Assembly: GCA_001584585.1 (NCBI GenBank) | Contig: LSYV01000027.1 | Span: forward strand, 1,061,394 to 1,081,016 | Source: Gonium pectorale | Lineage: Eukaryota; Chlorophyta; Chlorophyceae; Chlamydomonadales; Volvocaceae | DNA length: 19,623 nucleotides | Direction of reading: 5' to 3' | Shown: positions 1 through 12,606 of the stretch, in pieces | How positions within the stretch are numbered: position 1 is the stretch's first letter | Layout: each line of letters starts with the position of its first letter | Notes under the pieces: model-generated | Database searches by the model: none | Seen by the model: only the letters and a program-made list of their open reading frames with translations | Told to the model about the DNA's origin: nothing | Position numbers and translations under genes: made by a program

Positions 1-1
1 G

Positions 2-1443
2 GCCTCCAGCTCGCCGCTCGCGCCCCGCGGCCGGCGCTTCAAGCGCCACGGCAGCAACCTGAGCGTGGTCAGCAACGGCAGCGGCATGGTCGCCGCTGCC
101 ACCGCTGCCAGCACGGCCCCCGGCTCCCCCGCCGTCGCTCCGGGAGGGACGGCGGGCACGGCGCCGGCGCTGCCGCCGCCGCCGGCGGCAGCGGTGGCTG
201 GCACGCTTGCACACGCGCACAGCGTCCTCACTGTGTCGCCCGGCCTGCCGACGATGTCGCCGGAGGCTGAGGCTGCCGCCGGCGCCACCATGGTCTCCTT
301 GGAAGGGCCGGTGCCGGCCTCGGCGCCGCGAACGCCCCAGACTCCCCCGACGCCGTCGTCGCCGGGCTTCGCGTCGGCACCCCACGGCACGGTCTTCGGC
401 GCGGGGCCCGGCGGGCCGGGCGGCCTCAAGGCCGGCGTCCCGCGCACCAGCCCGCGCTCCACCCCTGACCTCATCCCCAGCCTCGTCTCCGTTGCAGCCA
501 CGGGTTTCCGGGACCCGGCGGCCAGCTCCAACGGCGGCCCCATGTACACGACGGTTACGGTTGTTACGGTCAGCAACACCAACAGCCGCGCCACGTCGGG
601 GCGGGCGCCGCTGAACGCGGGGCGGCGGAGCAGCCTGGAGACGGGCGATGAAATACCGTTCGGGTACAGTAGCCGGCGGGCGAACAACAGCACGCTGATG
701 GTTCGGGGAAGCCTCTCCAAGAAGGCCCTCTTGGCGCAGGTGGGTGTCGTCGGGTGTGAGGCGCTGCGGCGATGCCAGGGGATGCATGATTGGAAGGAGA
801 GGATGGCGGGCAGGGTGTGTGGGGCGGAGGGCGAGGGGGGTCTGCGCCGCAGCGGGCTGTTGCTGCGCGGGGGATGGGGCATTTGCACGGGGTGCGTCGG
901 TGCTGAAACGGTCCCCGCGCAGCCCACCCCGCATCTCGCACCTATGATGTCCTCCGGGCATTTCTCGCGCAGCATCAGTGCGCTGCTGCACCTACTGTGT
1001 GCTGAAGGGCGTGTGCACTGTGCAGTGTCAGCGGGCTCTCAACCCCGGGGGCCTGTCTCCAAACGGGCCGCGCGGAGCCGCCTTGATCCAAACAACAAGT
1101 TGTCCGTGTGTCACGATCTCCCGACTTTCCACGCCAAACAGTAACCGTAAGCCAACCGCTACCCAACTAACGGCAGGCCCAAATCGATCTGGACGACGAC
1201 GAGTTCGACGACCTGCCGCGTCACCCGCCGCCACCGCTGCTGCTGCAAAAGTCCAACTCCAAGATCGGAAGCAACCGGCGGGTGTCGGTGGAAGGGAGCG
1301 TCAAAGGCGGCGGCAACGTTGGCGGCGGCGCCGCCAGTGCCGGCGGCAACGGCGAGGACCCCGATTCGGACGACACGTCCGTGGGCTGCTGCGGCCTGGG
1401 CGGCTCCAGACGGCGGCCGCCCCGCGTCAGCCCGGCTCGGTGA
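2..1443 (+). CDS. C-terminal part of unrecognised low-complexity protein (5' end outside window)
   Basis: I do not recognise this protein. Exon 2-739 is open from the window edge and ends at a GTGGGT donor. Exon 1177-1443 follows an acceptor ending CGGCAG, preceded by a branch-like CTAAC. The join is phase 0, and about 334 residues are visible. The first exon is rich in Ala, Pro, Gly, Ser and Thr with no visible domain. It ends in a more ordinary stretch containing GRRSSLETGDEIPFGY. The second exon has an acidic patch (IDLDDDEFDD), a proline run, a basic segment with NRRVSVEG, a Gly-rich stretch and a Cys-containing tail. RRSS and RRVS resemble basophilic kinase sites of PKA/PKG type, so this may be the disordered regulatory tail of a larger signalling or membrane protein; that is inference. 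The TGA at 1441 lies inside a good donor consensus, so the true C-terminus is uncertain. Confidence 0.6.
740..1176 (+). other. Intron of the left-edge gene
   Basis: This 437-base stretch separates the two coding exons. It begins GTGGGT, ends CGGCAG, and has CTAAC a few bases before the acceptor as a possible branch site. Reading frames through it look non-coding, and the flanking exons share phase 0. Confidence 0.55.
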
Positions 1444-4400
1444 GCTGCATCAGCGCCGTAAGGGGCAGCAACCCTTCTACATACTTCGCACCTGTACATG
1501 GCGTGTGACATCGCTTGCGTGGCGAAGGGAACGGACGAACGGCAAGCGCGCTACGCTGTGACAGCTGTGCGGCTGTGCGCTTTTGTGGGGCGCTGGGAGT
1601 TGGCTGTGCGGGCCCAGTGCAGAGCCGGAGCGGGTTGGGTTGCGGCATGGTTTGCGCTGTTTCGTGGGGGGACCCGGTGGGTTGGGTTGGCGCCTGCGGG
1701 CGCGCGGGATGGCACTCGGGCGGACGGCCAGGCATGGCAGCAAATTGCGACTGCATGCGCGTGCCTCATGGCTGGTCTGGTTTTCCATGTTTCATTCACT
1801 TTGATGTGGGCCGAGCATGCGAACGCCCTTGAACGCGTGCGGATGTGCTTGCGACGTGTATGCGTGCGCGCGGGAGTCTTTGGAGGCGCCTGGCAGCGAG
1901 GGGGGCCGGTGTGAGATGCGCGTCACTCGTTATAATAACCACCCACTCCACCAGTGAGCCCGCATTACAAAGGACTGATGAGCGGTGGGCGAAACGTACT
2001 CGCGCCGCGTGGGCCGCTGTCGTCACACAGTCACTTTGCGGGCGGGCTGGTGTAAGCAGCGGCTTATTGCCCGGGGTTTGTCACGGTGTTTGCGATGGCT
2101 TGGTTGGGGGGCGGTTGCGCGTGGGAGGCGGACGACTTGGCGGTTGGCGGTTGGCGTGATGTCGTGTCCCCCACAACTAGTGCGCGGAAGGGCGCGGGGA
2201 AGGCACCCAGCCTATTATTTCACTGCGAGCCTTTTCGCTGCCACACGTTGCACAACACCTGGCACGCAGGTGCGGACTGCAACGGCCTACAACACCCATA
2301 TCCCCAAGCTAAGCACGGGCTAGGAGTGCTTGCTGCTACGATATAATAATGCTCCTGCCTTTGCGGCGGTTTCGAGGCCACGGGCGTGACGTCCCCTGTG
2401 CGCGCGATTGGCAGCGAAGTCGAGGCATGTGCGCATGGGGGCCGCGTGCTTCACCGGATGGGTTTGCGCAGTGGAGTTAGTTGCGTGGGAGCCCCGGTGG
2501 GCGTTTGGTTCGCCTCGTCTGCGATGCAAGTCTCTATTAAGGCATTGGGTTGTCAGCGGACGCAGACCCACTGTATGTGGGCTTGTGGAGAAGCCATGCA
2601 GAGCGGTCGGCGATGCGATCTGCTTTCACCGGCGTGCTGGGTAACTTGTGGAATTGCAAGGCATGAGGGAAATGCACGGAGCACCGGCGCCTCATGTACA
2701 GCCCCGAGGCGCCGTGCTCTTGGCCTTACCATACCGACCCACGGGTCTTTACCTGGCCAGCCGCGGATCTGACGGCGTGACCTTGTTACATACATTAAGT
2801 CAGTTGGCAGCGTGCGTTATCCACTATGTGTCAGGGCCCACGGGAGGAACATGTCGAGGAGGACATCTAGAACGAGGCGGGAACAGGCAGGAGCAGGGTA
2901 CAAGAGTCCCGATGGCACTGCGTGTGGTCGGTCGTGTGTGTATTGACGCACAAGGTTCGGCTCCTAGGATCTGGTCATGGCAACTGTAACAGGTACTTGT
3001 TCATGTGATGTGGGCGTCCATGGAATTGAACGTCTGCACATGTAAGCGACCGCACCCTTCAGTAGGCTGTTACCCCTGATTCCAGGTGCGCTCGGCTGCT
3101 CAGCCCTTACTCCTACCGGCCCTGCGCTGCACGTCAGCGCCGTGTCCCCTGGGTCAGCATGTCCACGTGCGGGACGTGCGGCCCTTGTGTGGGTGCCACA
3201 CATGACCCTTGAATCTCCAGCACCCACAGCATCTTCTTTGCAGTACGGCGATGCACATTACGTGCCGAGCTGGTCGCTGCTGCACATATGCACGCAGGTA
3301 CGTGATTGATTGGGCAATGCATGCTTGGCTTCGTGTGCGGTGGTGTATAATGTACCCGCGTGTGTCATGTACGGTCAGAAGTCGGACGTTGCACCTAAGG
3401 CAGGACCGGACAGATGTTGTCATCTGGGACCCAAGCCATGAAATTGCTTCTACAACTTGGTTATATGGGTTTGGGTGAGAAGGGTGCAGTCGTGGGGGAG
3501 GGGCGCAGGGGACTGACGGTCCAATCTACGTGGAAGCGGATGCCGTGCCCAATTATGGCCCCACCTGGCCCCGCGAGGCTTCGATCATGACGCAAACAGC
3601 GGACGTAGGACGGGGCGCGTGGAGCTGCACGAGGGGCAGGGCATAGGGTTAGTGGTGTGGTATCGTATCGAGATCCTAGGAAACGGTGTCAGTACACAGT
3701 ACACAGTGGGGAAGCAGGCCTACAAGCGCACACGCCCACCTAGCGCAGTCAGGTGGGCGAGGCCCAGCAGGCGGCTTTCGACCCCCTTGAAAGCGTGGGG
3801 ATTTAGACTTGTGCACCCGTCCGATCAGCGTCAGTTGGACAGAGCTCGAGAGCTCACAGAGGAAAGGGGAAAGAGGAAAAAGCGCAAGGGCCCAACAAGT
3901 GCATCCGGCCTGGAACGCTGTAACCTATACTAGAAGGGTTCTTGAATTCCAAAGCCCATCCAAAAGGGGGCGAAGAAGGGGGGTTGTCAGCGAGGGGTTG
4001 CGTGCGGGGCGGCGTGGTATTAGGGCTGTCGGCTCATACCCGTACGGCCCTCACGAAACAATCATGTTGTGCCTTCAATGCGAAACCGATTGCGATCAGG
4101 CTCTGTAACGATTAACCTCAATCACAGGCCGTTCGTCTTCACCAAGGCTGTCAGCACGGCCACTGTCACTCTGTCAGCTTGCTGCTGAACGCGATGCGTT
4201 GCCCTGCAACTTCGACATAGGCTAATTTCACAAGCCACATTTCCGTTACCTCGACTCTCACGGGCAGTGTGGCCTTGCACACACCTTGGTCGAATCGAAA
4301 TGGCCCAGCTGCGCTTCAGCCATCCCTAGAATGCGTTGGTCGACGAACCTCCAAATCCAATCGCTCCGCTGTATTTCTAGCCGCGGCACCTGGTCGAGGA

Positions 4401-4528
4401 CACCATCCACACCCCTGCGCCGTGGCATCTGCCGAGGCGTACCCAGCGGGAGCCCCCGATAATTGCGTTGATCCCCCCACACCTTTGTTGATAAGGCGTA
4501 ATCCTTTCCTGCCAGCACCCCAGCGCAC
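1444..4528. other. About 3 kb without a supportable gene
   Basis: No open frame here has protein-like composition or a family motif, and I could not build a phase-consistent exon chain. The stretch probably holds the 3'UTR of the left gene, intergenic DNA, and the promoter and 5'UTR of the gene starting at 4529. TGTAA motifs occur on the + strand at 2051-2055, 2985-2989, 3041-3045, 3919-3923 and 4104-4108. Its first half is GC-rich with long G runs on the + strand. The part from about 2800 to 4500 is visibly less GC-rich than the flanking exons. Non-coding RNA or a diverged mobile element cannot be excluded by eye. Confidence 0.5.
2051..2055 (+). terminator. Candidate TGTAA polyadenylation signal for the left-edge gene
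   Basis: TGTAA is the usual polyadenylation signal in volvocine algae. This is the first copy on the + strand downstream of the stop at 1441, giving a 3'UTR of about 600 bases, a normal length for these algae. Later copies at 2985 and 3041 are alternatives. Confidence 0.35.
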
Positions 4529-7500
4529 ATGAACGGCGTTGGCTATGGCGCGGGCGTGGCCTACGGGGCACAAGTGGGGTGGGGACCCGCCAACTACGCC
4601 TCCCAGCACGCATACGGCCATTACGGACCCGCCGGGGGCCACTACCCCTCGCCCTCCATGCACCCTATGATGGTCGGCGCGGTGCCCGGCCAAATGGCCA
4701 TGGTAACGCCCGTCGTGGGCAACGGCCCAACCGTCGGTGTAATGACGCCGTATGCTCAGGGCTACGGCGGATACGGAGAGGAGGGGCCCGAGGCGTACGA
4801 CCCCAACTGGTATCAAGGCAGGTCGGCCGTGGGTTGTGAAGTGCAGCGGCACGCTGCAGCCTCGGGCCATTCTCCGGTTCGGAGGCTGTGGAGGTGGTGC
4901 AGGCCGGGGGGTAATAAAGAAAGGGAAACGGGTCGCGTCGCGGATACCGAATCGCATACTCAAGGCGGGGGGAATGGCGCCGCACCTCCCCCACGCCGGC
5001 ATGGTGAAGACCTGGGATGTGCCGTGCATGCGCACAGGCTCCTTACAACGCGGCATGATTGCCGTACGGCAAAGTACGGCTTGCTGCTGCATGTACATTG
5101 AAACACTGACGCGAATGTAGCCCTCCTTGACCGGCCTTGGTAGCGTGGGATGAGGAGACGCAACGGGGCTGCTGTTTGTGGCGCGGCGCCGGGTTACGTC
5201 GGTTTTGTCGAGGACATCCGCGCCCCGATCCCGCCTGCAGGCTTCTACCGCGGCTATGAAGGCGAGTATGGACAGGAGTACGGCGCACAGGTTGACCAGT
5301 ACGGCGTTGCCGTGGCGGAGGAGGGGGCGTGGGACGAGTATGGCGAGTACGGCAAGGAGGACGACGGCGGGTACTACGAAGGAGCTGAGGGCGCCGACGA
5401 GTCGTATTACCCAGAAGAAGGCGACTACGACGAGTACTACGGCGAGGACGGAACCGAGCAGCCCGACCAGGATGTCGCTGCGGGAGAGGGTAACCCGCAT
5501 GCCGTGCCCGTACCCAAGGCAGCGACAGAGGGGGGCCCTACCGCACCGGCTCAGCATTCGGGCGCAGCGGCCGCCAGCGCCGCAGCAGTGCAGGTAGCGG
5601 CAGCGACGACGGCCGCGAAGGACGTGGCTTCGGCAGCAAAGGGCATCGCGGCGAGGTCGGTGGCCGCGCTGGCGAAGGTGGACGAGGTCGTGAAGACCGC
5701 CAAGGCGGCTGCGGCGAAGGAGGCGACGGCCAAGGAGGCGGCGACCCGGGCGAGTGGTGCAGCCAGCGTACCCGCAGCAGCAGCCTCAACGGCAGCCATC
5801 GGCGCGGCCACAAGAGGCCAGGCAGCAGCGCCGGCGGGGCCCAAGCCACAATCAATGGAAGCCACCTCAGCGCAGGCCGTGCCCGCGGGCAGCGCGGCGC
5901 AGCCGGCGGGAGCTGGTGAGGGACGCAGCGCCTCGGCGTCGCCAGCGAACCCTGACTCCGCCTCCCCCTCAACGTCCGCTCCCGCCCCACGGGAAGGCAG
6001 CGGCGCAGGGGCGCACGTCGGCGGGGCCGCCGGCAGCGGCAACGTGCTGGCCGCTGGCGCACAAGCGTCTTCAGCTTCGCCCGTGCTGGTGCTGGAGACG
6101 ACGTCGACCGCAGCGACCGAGGCCGGCGAAGGCGCTTCCGATGGCAGCATCGGCGGTGGCGGTGGCGGCGGCGGCGGCAAGGGCGGCCCCAGCGCGGCGG
6201 CGCTCGCCGCCCGCGCCGCTTCGGCAATAGCGGGCGCCGCCGCTGCGGCGGCTGTCGTGGCCGCGCGGAAGGCCGCGGATGCAGGGCTGCGGCCTCGGTC
6301 CGTCGATGCGTCGGCCAGGACCACCCCAGCGTCGTCCGCCGGCGGCGCCGCCTCCGCCAGTCCGGCGTTGACGTCCGCGCCGGTGCCGGCAGCGGCAGCC
6401 GCCAGGGCGGGGGCGGGGCAGTCGAGCTGCGAGAAAGCCGTGCTGCCCGTTCCCGTTCCCGTTCCCATTCCCACGCCTGTGCCGCTAGAGGACGGGCTTA
6501 CGGATGCTGCGGGTGAGTGGTGGCCTCGGCAACGGAGGTGGTCCCGTCTGATACGGCAGGACGTGGCACGTGGGTTGAGCCTGTCTTGCATGTACTCCAG
6601 TCAAGGACGCACAGCGGCACGCCACCGTGCTACTTCGAGTCTTTGGAAGCGGCCTTGGCAGCGCACATCCGCGTCGCAGGCCTCAGAAGACTGTGCTCGA
6701 CGCAGTATGCTTGTGCAGCCCCTGCGCTGGGTTGCTCACATGTTTGCGATCGCGGGCCGGGCAATGCCCTTCTCACGTCCGCAGGGGAGGACGCCGGGCT
6801 TTTGCGAGGGCCCACGCCGGAGCCGGCAGCCGATCAACCCACTAGGCAGCAGCCGCGGCAGCAGCAGCAGACGCCGGGGGTGGTGGGGGCGCCCACTCGC
6901 ACCCACGCCCCGGCCCCGCCCCTCTCCCAGGCGGCAAAGTCGCAGAAGCAGCAACAGCAGCAGGAGGGGCAGGGCGGGGGGCAGGTCGGGAACGGCAGCC
7001 ACCAGCAGGGTCGCGAGGGGAGGGACCGGCCGGAGGGAGGGGGAGAGGAGGAGGGCGACGAGGGCCCGGCAGGGCTGGACACGAGCCTGATGCCGCCCAT
7101 CTCGGGGCCCTTTCTGCGCTTCGAGTCGGCAGTGTTCAGGTGGGCAGCACGGGGTGGCCCGCAGGTCGGAGGCATGAAAAGGCGGCTGGGATTCTCCGTA
7201 CTTGGAGCGTACGGCGCACCCCGGAACTTTTTGGCGGCTTGCTAGCTAGCTTGCTCACCCCGCACAAGCCCGTGTCACCCATCTGTTGCGCGCTATTCTT
7301 TATAGCGTATTCCGTAATTGTTGTTTGACCCCTCCATGATGTGGACAAGGGCGTCAAGAAGCACTTGCGCCTACCTTCCTATCCCCGGGAACCACTGCCC
7401 ATGCCTTCTGAGCAGGCTGTTCCAGGGGCCGCAAGGGCAGCACGCCTTCGACGTACTGTGGTGGTACACGGACCCGTCGGCTGCTGCGCCAGGTGGGCAG

Positions 7501-8230
7501 AGGCCACAGCAGCCCGAGAAGAGCGTAGCGGCGGCCTCGGCTGTGAACGGCGCGGCGGACAGTGCGACGACAGCGGCGTCAGTGTCGCCTCCGCCGTCGC
7601 CGCGCCACCGGGTGTACGGGCCGTACAGCTGCGAGCAGATGATCCTCGCCTACATCGCCCAGGTGCGAACCAGCTGTGAATGGCGGACCGAGGGGCTTGA
7701 GGCAGGATTTTGCAAGGGGCTGCTGCCTCACGGGAGCTTCGTGCGTTGTGGGTAGCTTGCACTGGGCATGCGAGGTATGGAGCAGTTGCCCTTCGCGCGG
7801 CACAGCGCTGCTCGCCTCGCATCCTCCGATAGTGCCCGGGTTCTTCTTCGCGCCTTGCCAAGGACGGGGGCGGTGTCAATGCTCGCTTGGCCCCACACTG
7901 CCACTCGACTACCGCGTGTTTCTAGCCCCCTGTGCCTTTCGCATGCGTGCGACGCGAAGGTTGCTCCTCGTCTGCTATACCTGGCTTCCCTTCGATACCC
8001 TACTCGCTCACCACCTGCCGGCGCGCCTCTATGGTTTCACATTCCGCTTTGTACCCCAGGCACTGCCCGAGGAGGCGCCCGTGTGCGGCAGCCGCGCCCC
8101 CAAGGCCGTCCGCCCAGCCGCCCCGCCCGCCAGTGCCTTCCGGCCGCTCAGCGAGCTGCTCGTCGCAGAGGACGAGGGCCGCAGCTACACGCCGCATGAC
8201 GCGCATGCGGGCGCCGCCGGGTCCACCTGA
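4529..8230 (+). CDS. Tyr/Gly-, Ala- and Gln-rich protein with divergent C-terminal GYF-like domain
   Basis: Proposed exons are 4529-4817, 5241-6512, 6785-7139, 7416-7662 and 8060-8230, giving 777 residues; every junction phase closes (1, 1, 2, 0). The ATG at 4529 follows an in-frame TAA 33 bases upstream. Residues 1 to about 165 are Tyr/Gly-rich, then acidic and Tyr-rich, like prion-like low-complexity domains. Residues about 185-430 are Ala-rich with Lys/Glu spacing and a nine-glycine run. Residues about 520-600 are Gln-rich. Residues about 652-755 look like a GYF domain: VLWWYTDP (652-659), VYGPYSCEQM (705-714) and FRPLSELL (748-755). GYF domains bind proline-rich peptides and occur in splicing, translation-repression and mRNA-decay factors. 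The Gly-Tyr-Phe triad is missing (YIAQALPEEAPV stands there), and about 44 residues are inserted between the WWY strand and the GPY motif. Intron 1 appears to be GC-AG. The exon model is fairly good; the exact function is unknown. Confidence 0.68.
4818..5240 (+). other. Predicted GC-AG intron of the GYF-like gene
   Basis: The upstream exon ends CAAG and the intron would start GCAGGT, a good match to the minor GC donor class. It ends CCGCCTGCAG. Phase 1 is required by the downstream frame. The nearby GT options (GTATCA at 4810, GTCGGC at 4822) both give phase 2 and would break the frame with this acceptor. Joining gives NWYQGFYRGYEGEYG, which continues the Tyr/Gly-rich composition across the junction. 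Confidence 0.55.
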
Positions 8231-9725
8231 AGGCCCCGCGACCCGTGGGTCGGTAGTGAGTTTTTCGGTCGTCGGTCGTCGGTACGCTTCTGCCGGTCGG
8301 CCCAAAACAAAGGGACGACAGCGATGCGCGCGGCGCCAAGGAATGTCGCAGCAGCACAGCGGTTGTGCGCCACGTAGGTGACTGGCGTATGACGCAGGCG
8401 CACTGGGATTGGCGGCGCGGAAGGCCGTCGGGTTCAGGAGGCGCTGGCCGGGTCCAGCAAAGCGTCCAGCGACGCATGGGTCGGCCGGACGGCCGCGATC
8501 GCCGGCCTGTGTGTCTGGACAGCTGGCATGAGATCGAGGCCGGTTGGTGTGGCTTCGGTGGTAGCGTTCATGCGTGGCTGTGCATGCTGGTCTGCCACAG
8601 CGATGGCAGTGGCGGTGGCAGCTAGCATCTCCCGTTACCAGGTTGCGTTACTTGCAGCGCTGCGCTCCGAGACCAGGCGTCCACTTTCAGGCCCGGGGAG
8701 AGTGTCAACGCGGGAATGCGTGAGAAGCACTGGCAGCCTGCCAACGTGGCTGCCACTTTCGTGGGCCTGAGCAACTTGCTGCATGGAGCCGCCTGCCGAC
8801 GGCGGCTGGGCCTCACCTTTGCAGGGCTGAACTGCCCTGAAGCACACCTCGCACGACGGGGGCCCGGCCCTGGTGGAGACAGACCGGGTCCCAGTGGCTG
8901 TGACACATCACCACATATGTCTGCAAACCGAGCGCAGGAGTTACTGACATGAAGGGTGCATCTAGGGCATGCACGTCCCTGTGGAGGTCGCTCTCCTTGG
9001 GAGCTGCACCTTGCGGCGTGGCGTCGGCTTGCATGCAACGCGCTACTGTGGTGGGACAGGCCTAGCGGCGAGGGGGCCGTGATAATCTGATCAACCCAAG
9101 GTCGCCCCATGTTCTGGCAGCGTAGCTGACAGTCAGTGGGTAGGAAGTTACCAGTGGGGGGGAGGGGAGCAAGAGCAGTGTCGATCTCTGAGGGCACCCT
9201 GGGGCCATTTGTTGTGGGAGGATGTCACGTCTGCAGCCAGTTTTATTGCTCAGACAGCGCACCCCCCCGGGAACGCCAGTGCCTGAAGCAGAAGCTTCCG
9301 AGGTACCCAGTATGCAGCTTCCCGCCGATCGGAGGCCAAGACAACATCTGCCAAAGCATTTGTCGCCGCCGTGGTGGCAAGGTTCCCAAAGTTGCAGATG
9401 TGGTACCCACAGCAGGTGCGAGTCGCGCTACTGCAATCGGCATGTCGGGCGACTGAACGCCAACCCCTCGCCGGGTCCAATGTCTTCAGCCTGCATGCGT
9501 AGTCCAGCATCTCCACGAGTGCACCCGTCCGATCTGCTTGAAGCATGGCCCCGCAGATGACATGCGCGCGTGAAGGGCGCAAGCAAATGGACCGACTGAC
9601 CTTCTTGCTTACGCTCATGAAACACATATATAACTGTTAATATTCTATGCTGGCGCGTGGCTCCAACGCGCCTGCAAACGTGAGATACGCTCATCGTACA
9701 GATCGCCCAACCGCTCGCTCGCTCC
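8231..9725. other. Intergenic stretch between the GYF-like and LHCII genes
   Basis: No credible coding exon is seen on either strand. It should contain the 3'UTR of the GYF-like gene and the LHCII promoter. I found no TGTAA on the + strand here, so the polyadenylation site of the upstream gene is not marked by the canonical signal. A short GGTCGTC-type iteration lies near 8265-8285. The last 150 bases become AT-richer, with an ATATATAA stretch near 9626. Confidence 0.5.
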
Positions 9726-9732
9726 TATATAG
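9726..9732 (+). promoter_or_regulatory. TATA box of the LHCII gene
   Basis: TATATAG sits 76 bases upstream of the proposed ATG in an otherwise GC-rich context. That predicts a start of transcription around 9755-9762 and a short leader of about 40-45 bases. Strong TATA boxes and short leaders are usual for highly expressed antenna genes. An ATATATAA stretch near 9626 is a weaker alternative. Confidence 0.65.
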
Positions 9733-9801
9733 CCCCCGAAAAACTTTGTTGTCGATGTCCCGGGAAGTCATACCTTGCCGTCACCACCAAACGCCACAAA
9801 A

Positions 9802-12266
<2,465 letters not shown>

Positions 12267-12490
12267 ATTCATTATTCGGGATCTGCACCATATTACCGGG
12301 CCGCGGACTGCTTGCGTGCACACAGCTGCTTTGGGGCAAGGCTTACACAGGGTCTTGCAGCCATTCGGGCCAGCGGGGTTGTGTATAGTGACGTGTTTGG
12401 TCGTTGTCTCCTGTATATATACCACCCGTGAGTCATTGTTTGATGGACCGATGTGCTGACAAGGCAACTTGCCGCAAGCGGAGAGAAGAG

Positions 12491-12520
12491 GGAAGAGGAG
12501 GGAAGAGGAGGGAAGAGGAG
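12491..12520 (+). repeat. Three perfect tandem copies of a 10-bp purine unit
   Basis: GGAAGAGGAG is repeated three times without a mismatch, with degenerate purine flanks from about 12480. It lies inside the predicted 3'UTR of the LHCII gene, between the stop codon and the TGTAA signal. Confidence 0.9.
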
Positions 12521-12601
12521 GGGCTGTGATGATGAGGTGACGGTGGAGGAGAGGCGCGAAGAGCGGAGGAAACAGGGCAGCGCTGCAAGCATTTTGCAGA
12601 C

Positions 12602-12606
12602 TGTAA
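12602..12606 (+). terminator. TGTAA polyadenylation signal of the LHCII gene
   Basis: This is the first TGTAA on the + strand after the stop at 12264-12266. It gives a 3'UTR of about 340-360 bases, with cleavage expected 10-20 bases downstream. Confidence 0.65.

Noticed and set aside
4316..5557. 413-codon minus-strand open frame with an apparent multi-helix hydrophobic N-terminus
   Set aside because: It is antisense to the Tyr/Glu-rich exon; the hydrophobic residues are what complements of Tyr/Glu/Gly codons produce. The rest is Pro/Arg-rich with no family motif.
5551..6591. 346-codon minus-strand open frame rich in Ala and Pro
   Set aside because: Mirror of the Ala-rich exon on the + strand, caused by GCN/GGC repeats and scarcity of stop codons at high GC.
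7663..7755. Read-through of exon 4 of the GYF-like gene giving EAGF-like residues
   Set aside because: It superficially recalls the GYF bend, but the frame soon stops and lacks the closing FRPLSELL, which the spliced model supplies in phase. Kept only as a point to test.
8622..9197. 191-codon minus-strand open frame in the gap before the LHCII gene
   Set aside because: Mixed Cys/Pro/Arg/Ser composition without any recognisable motif or splice context.
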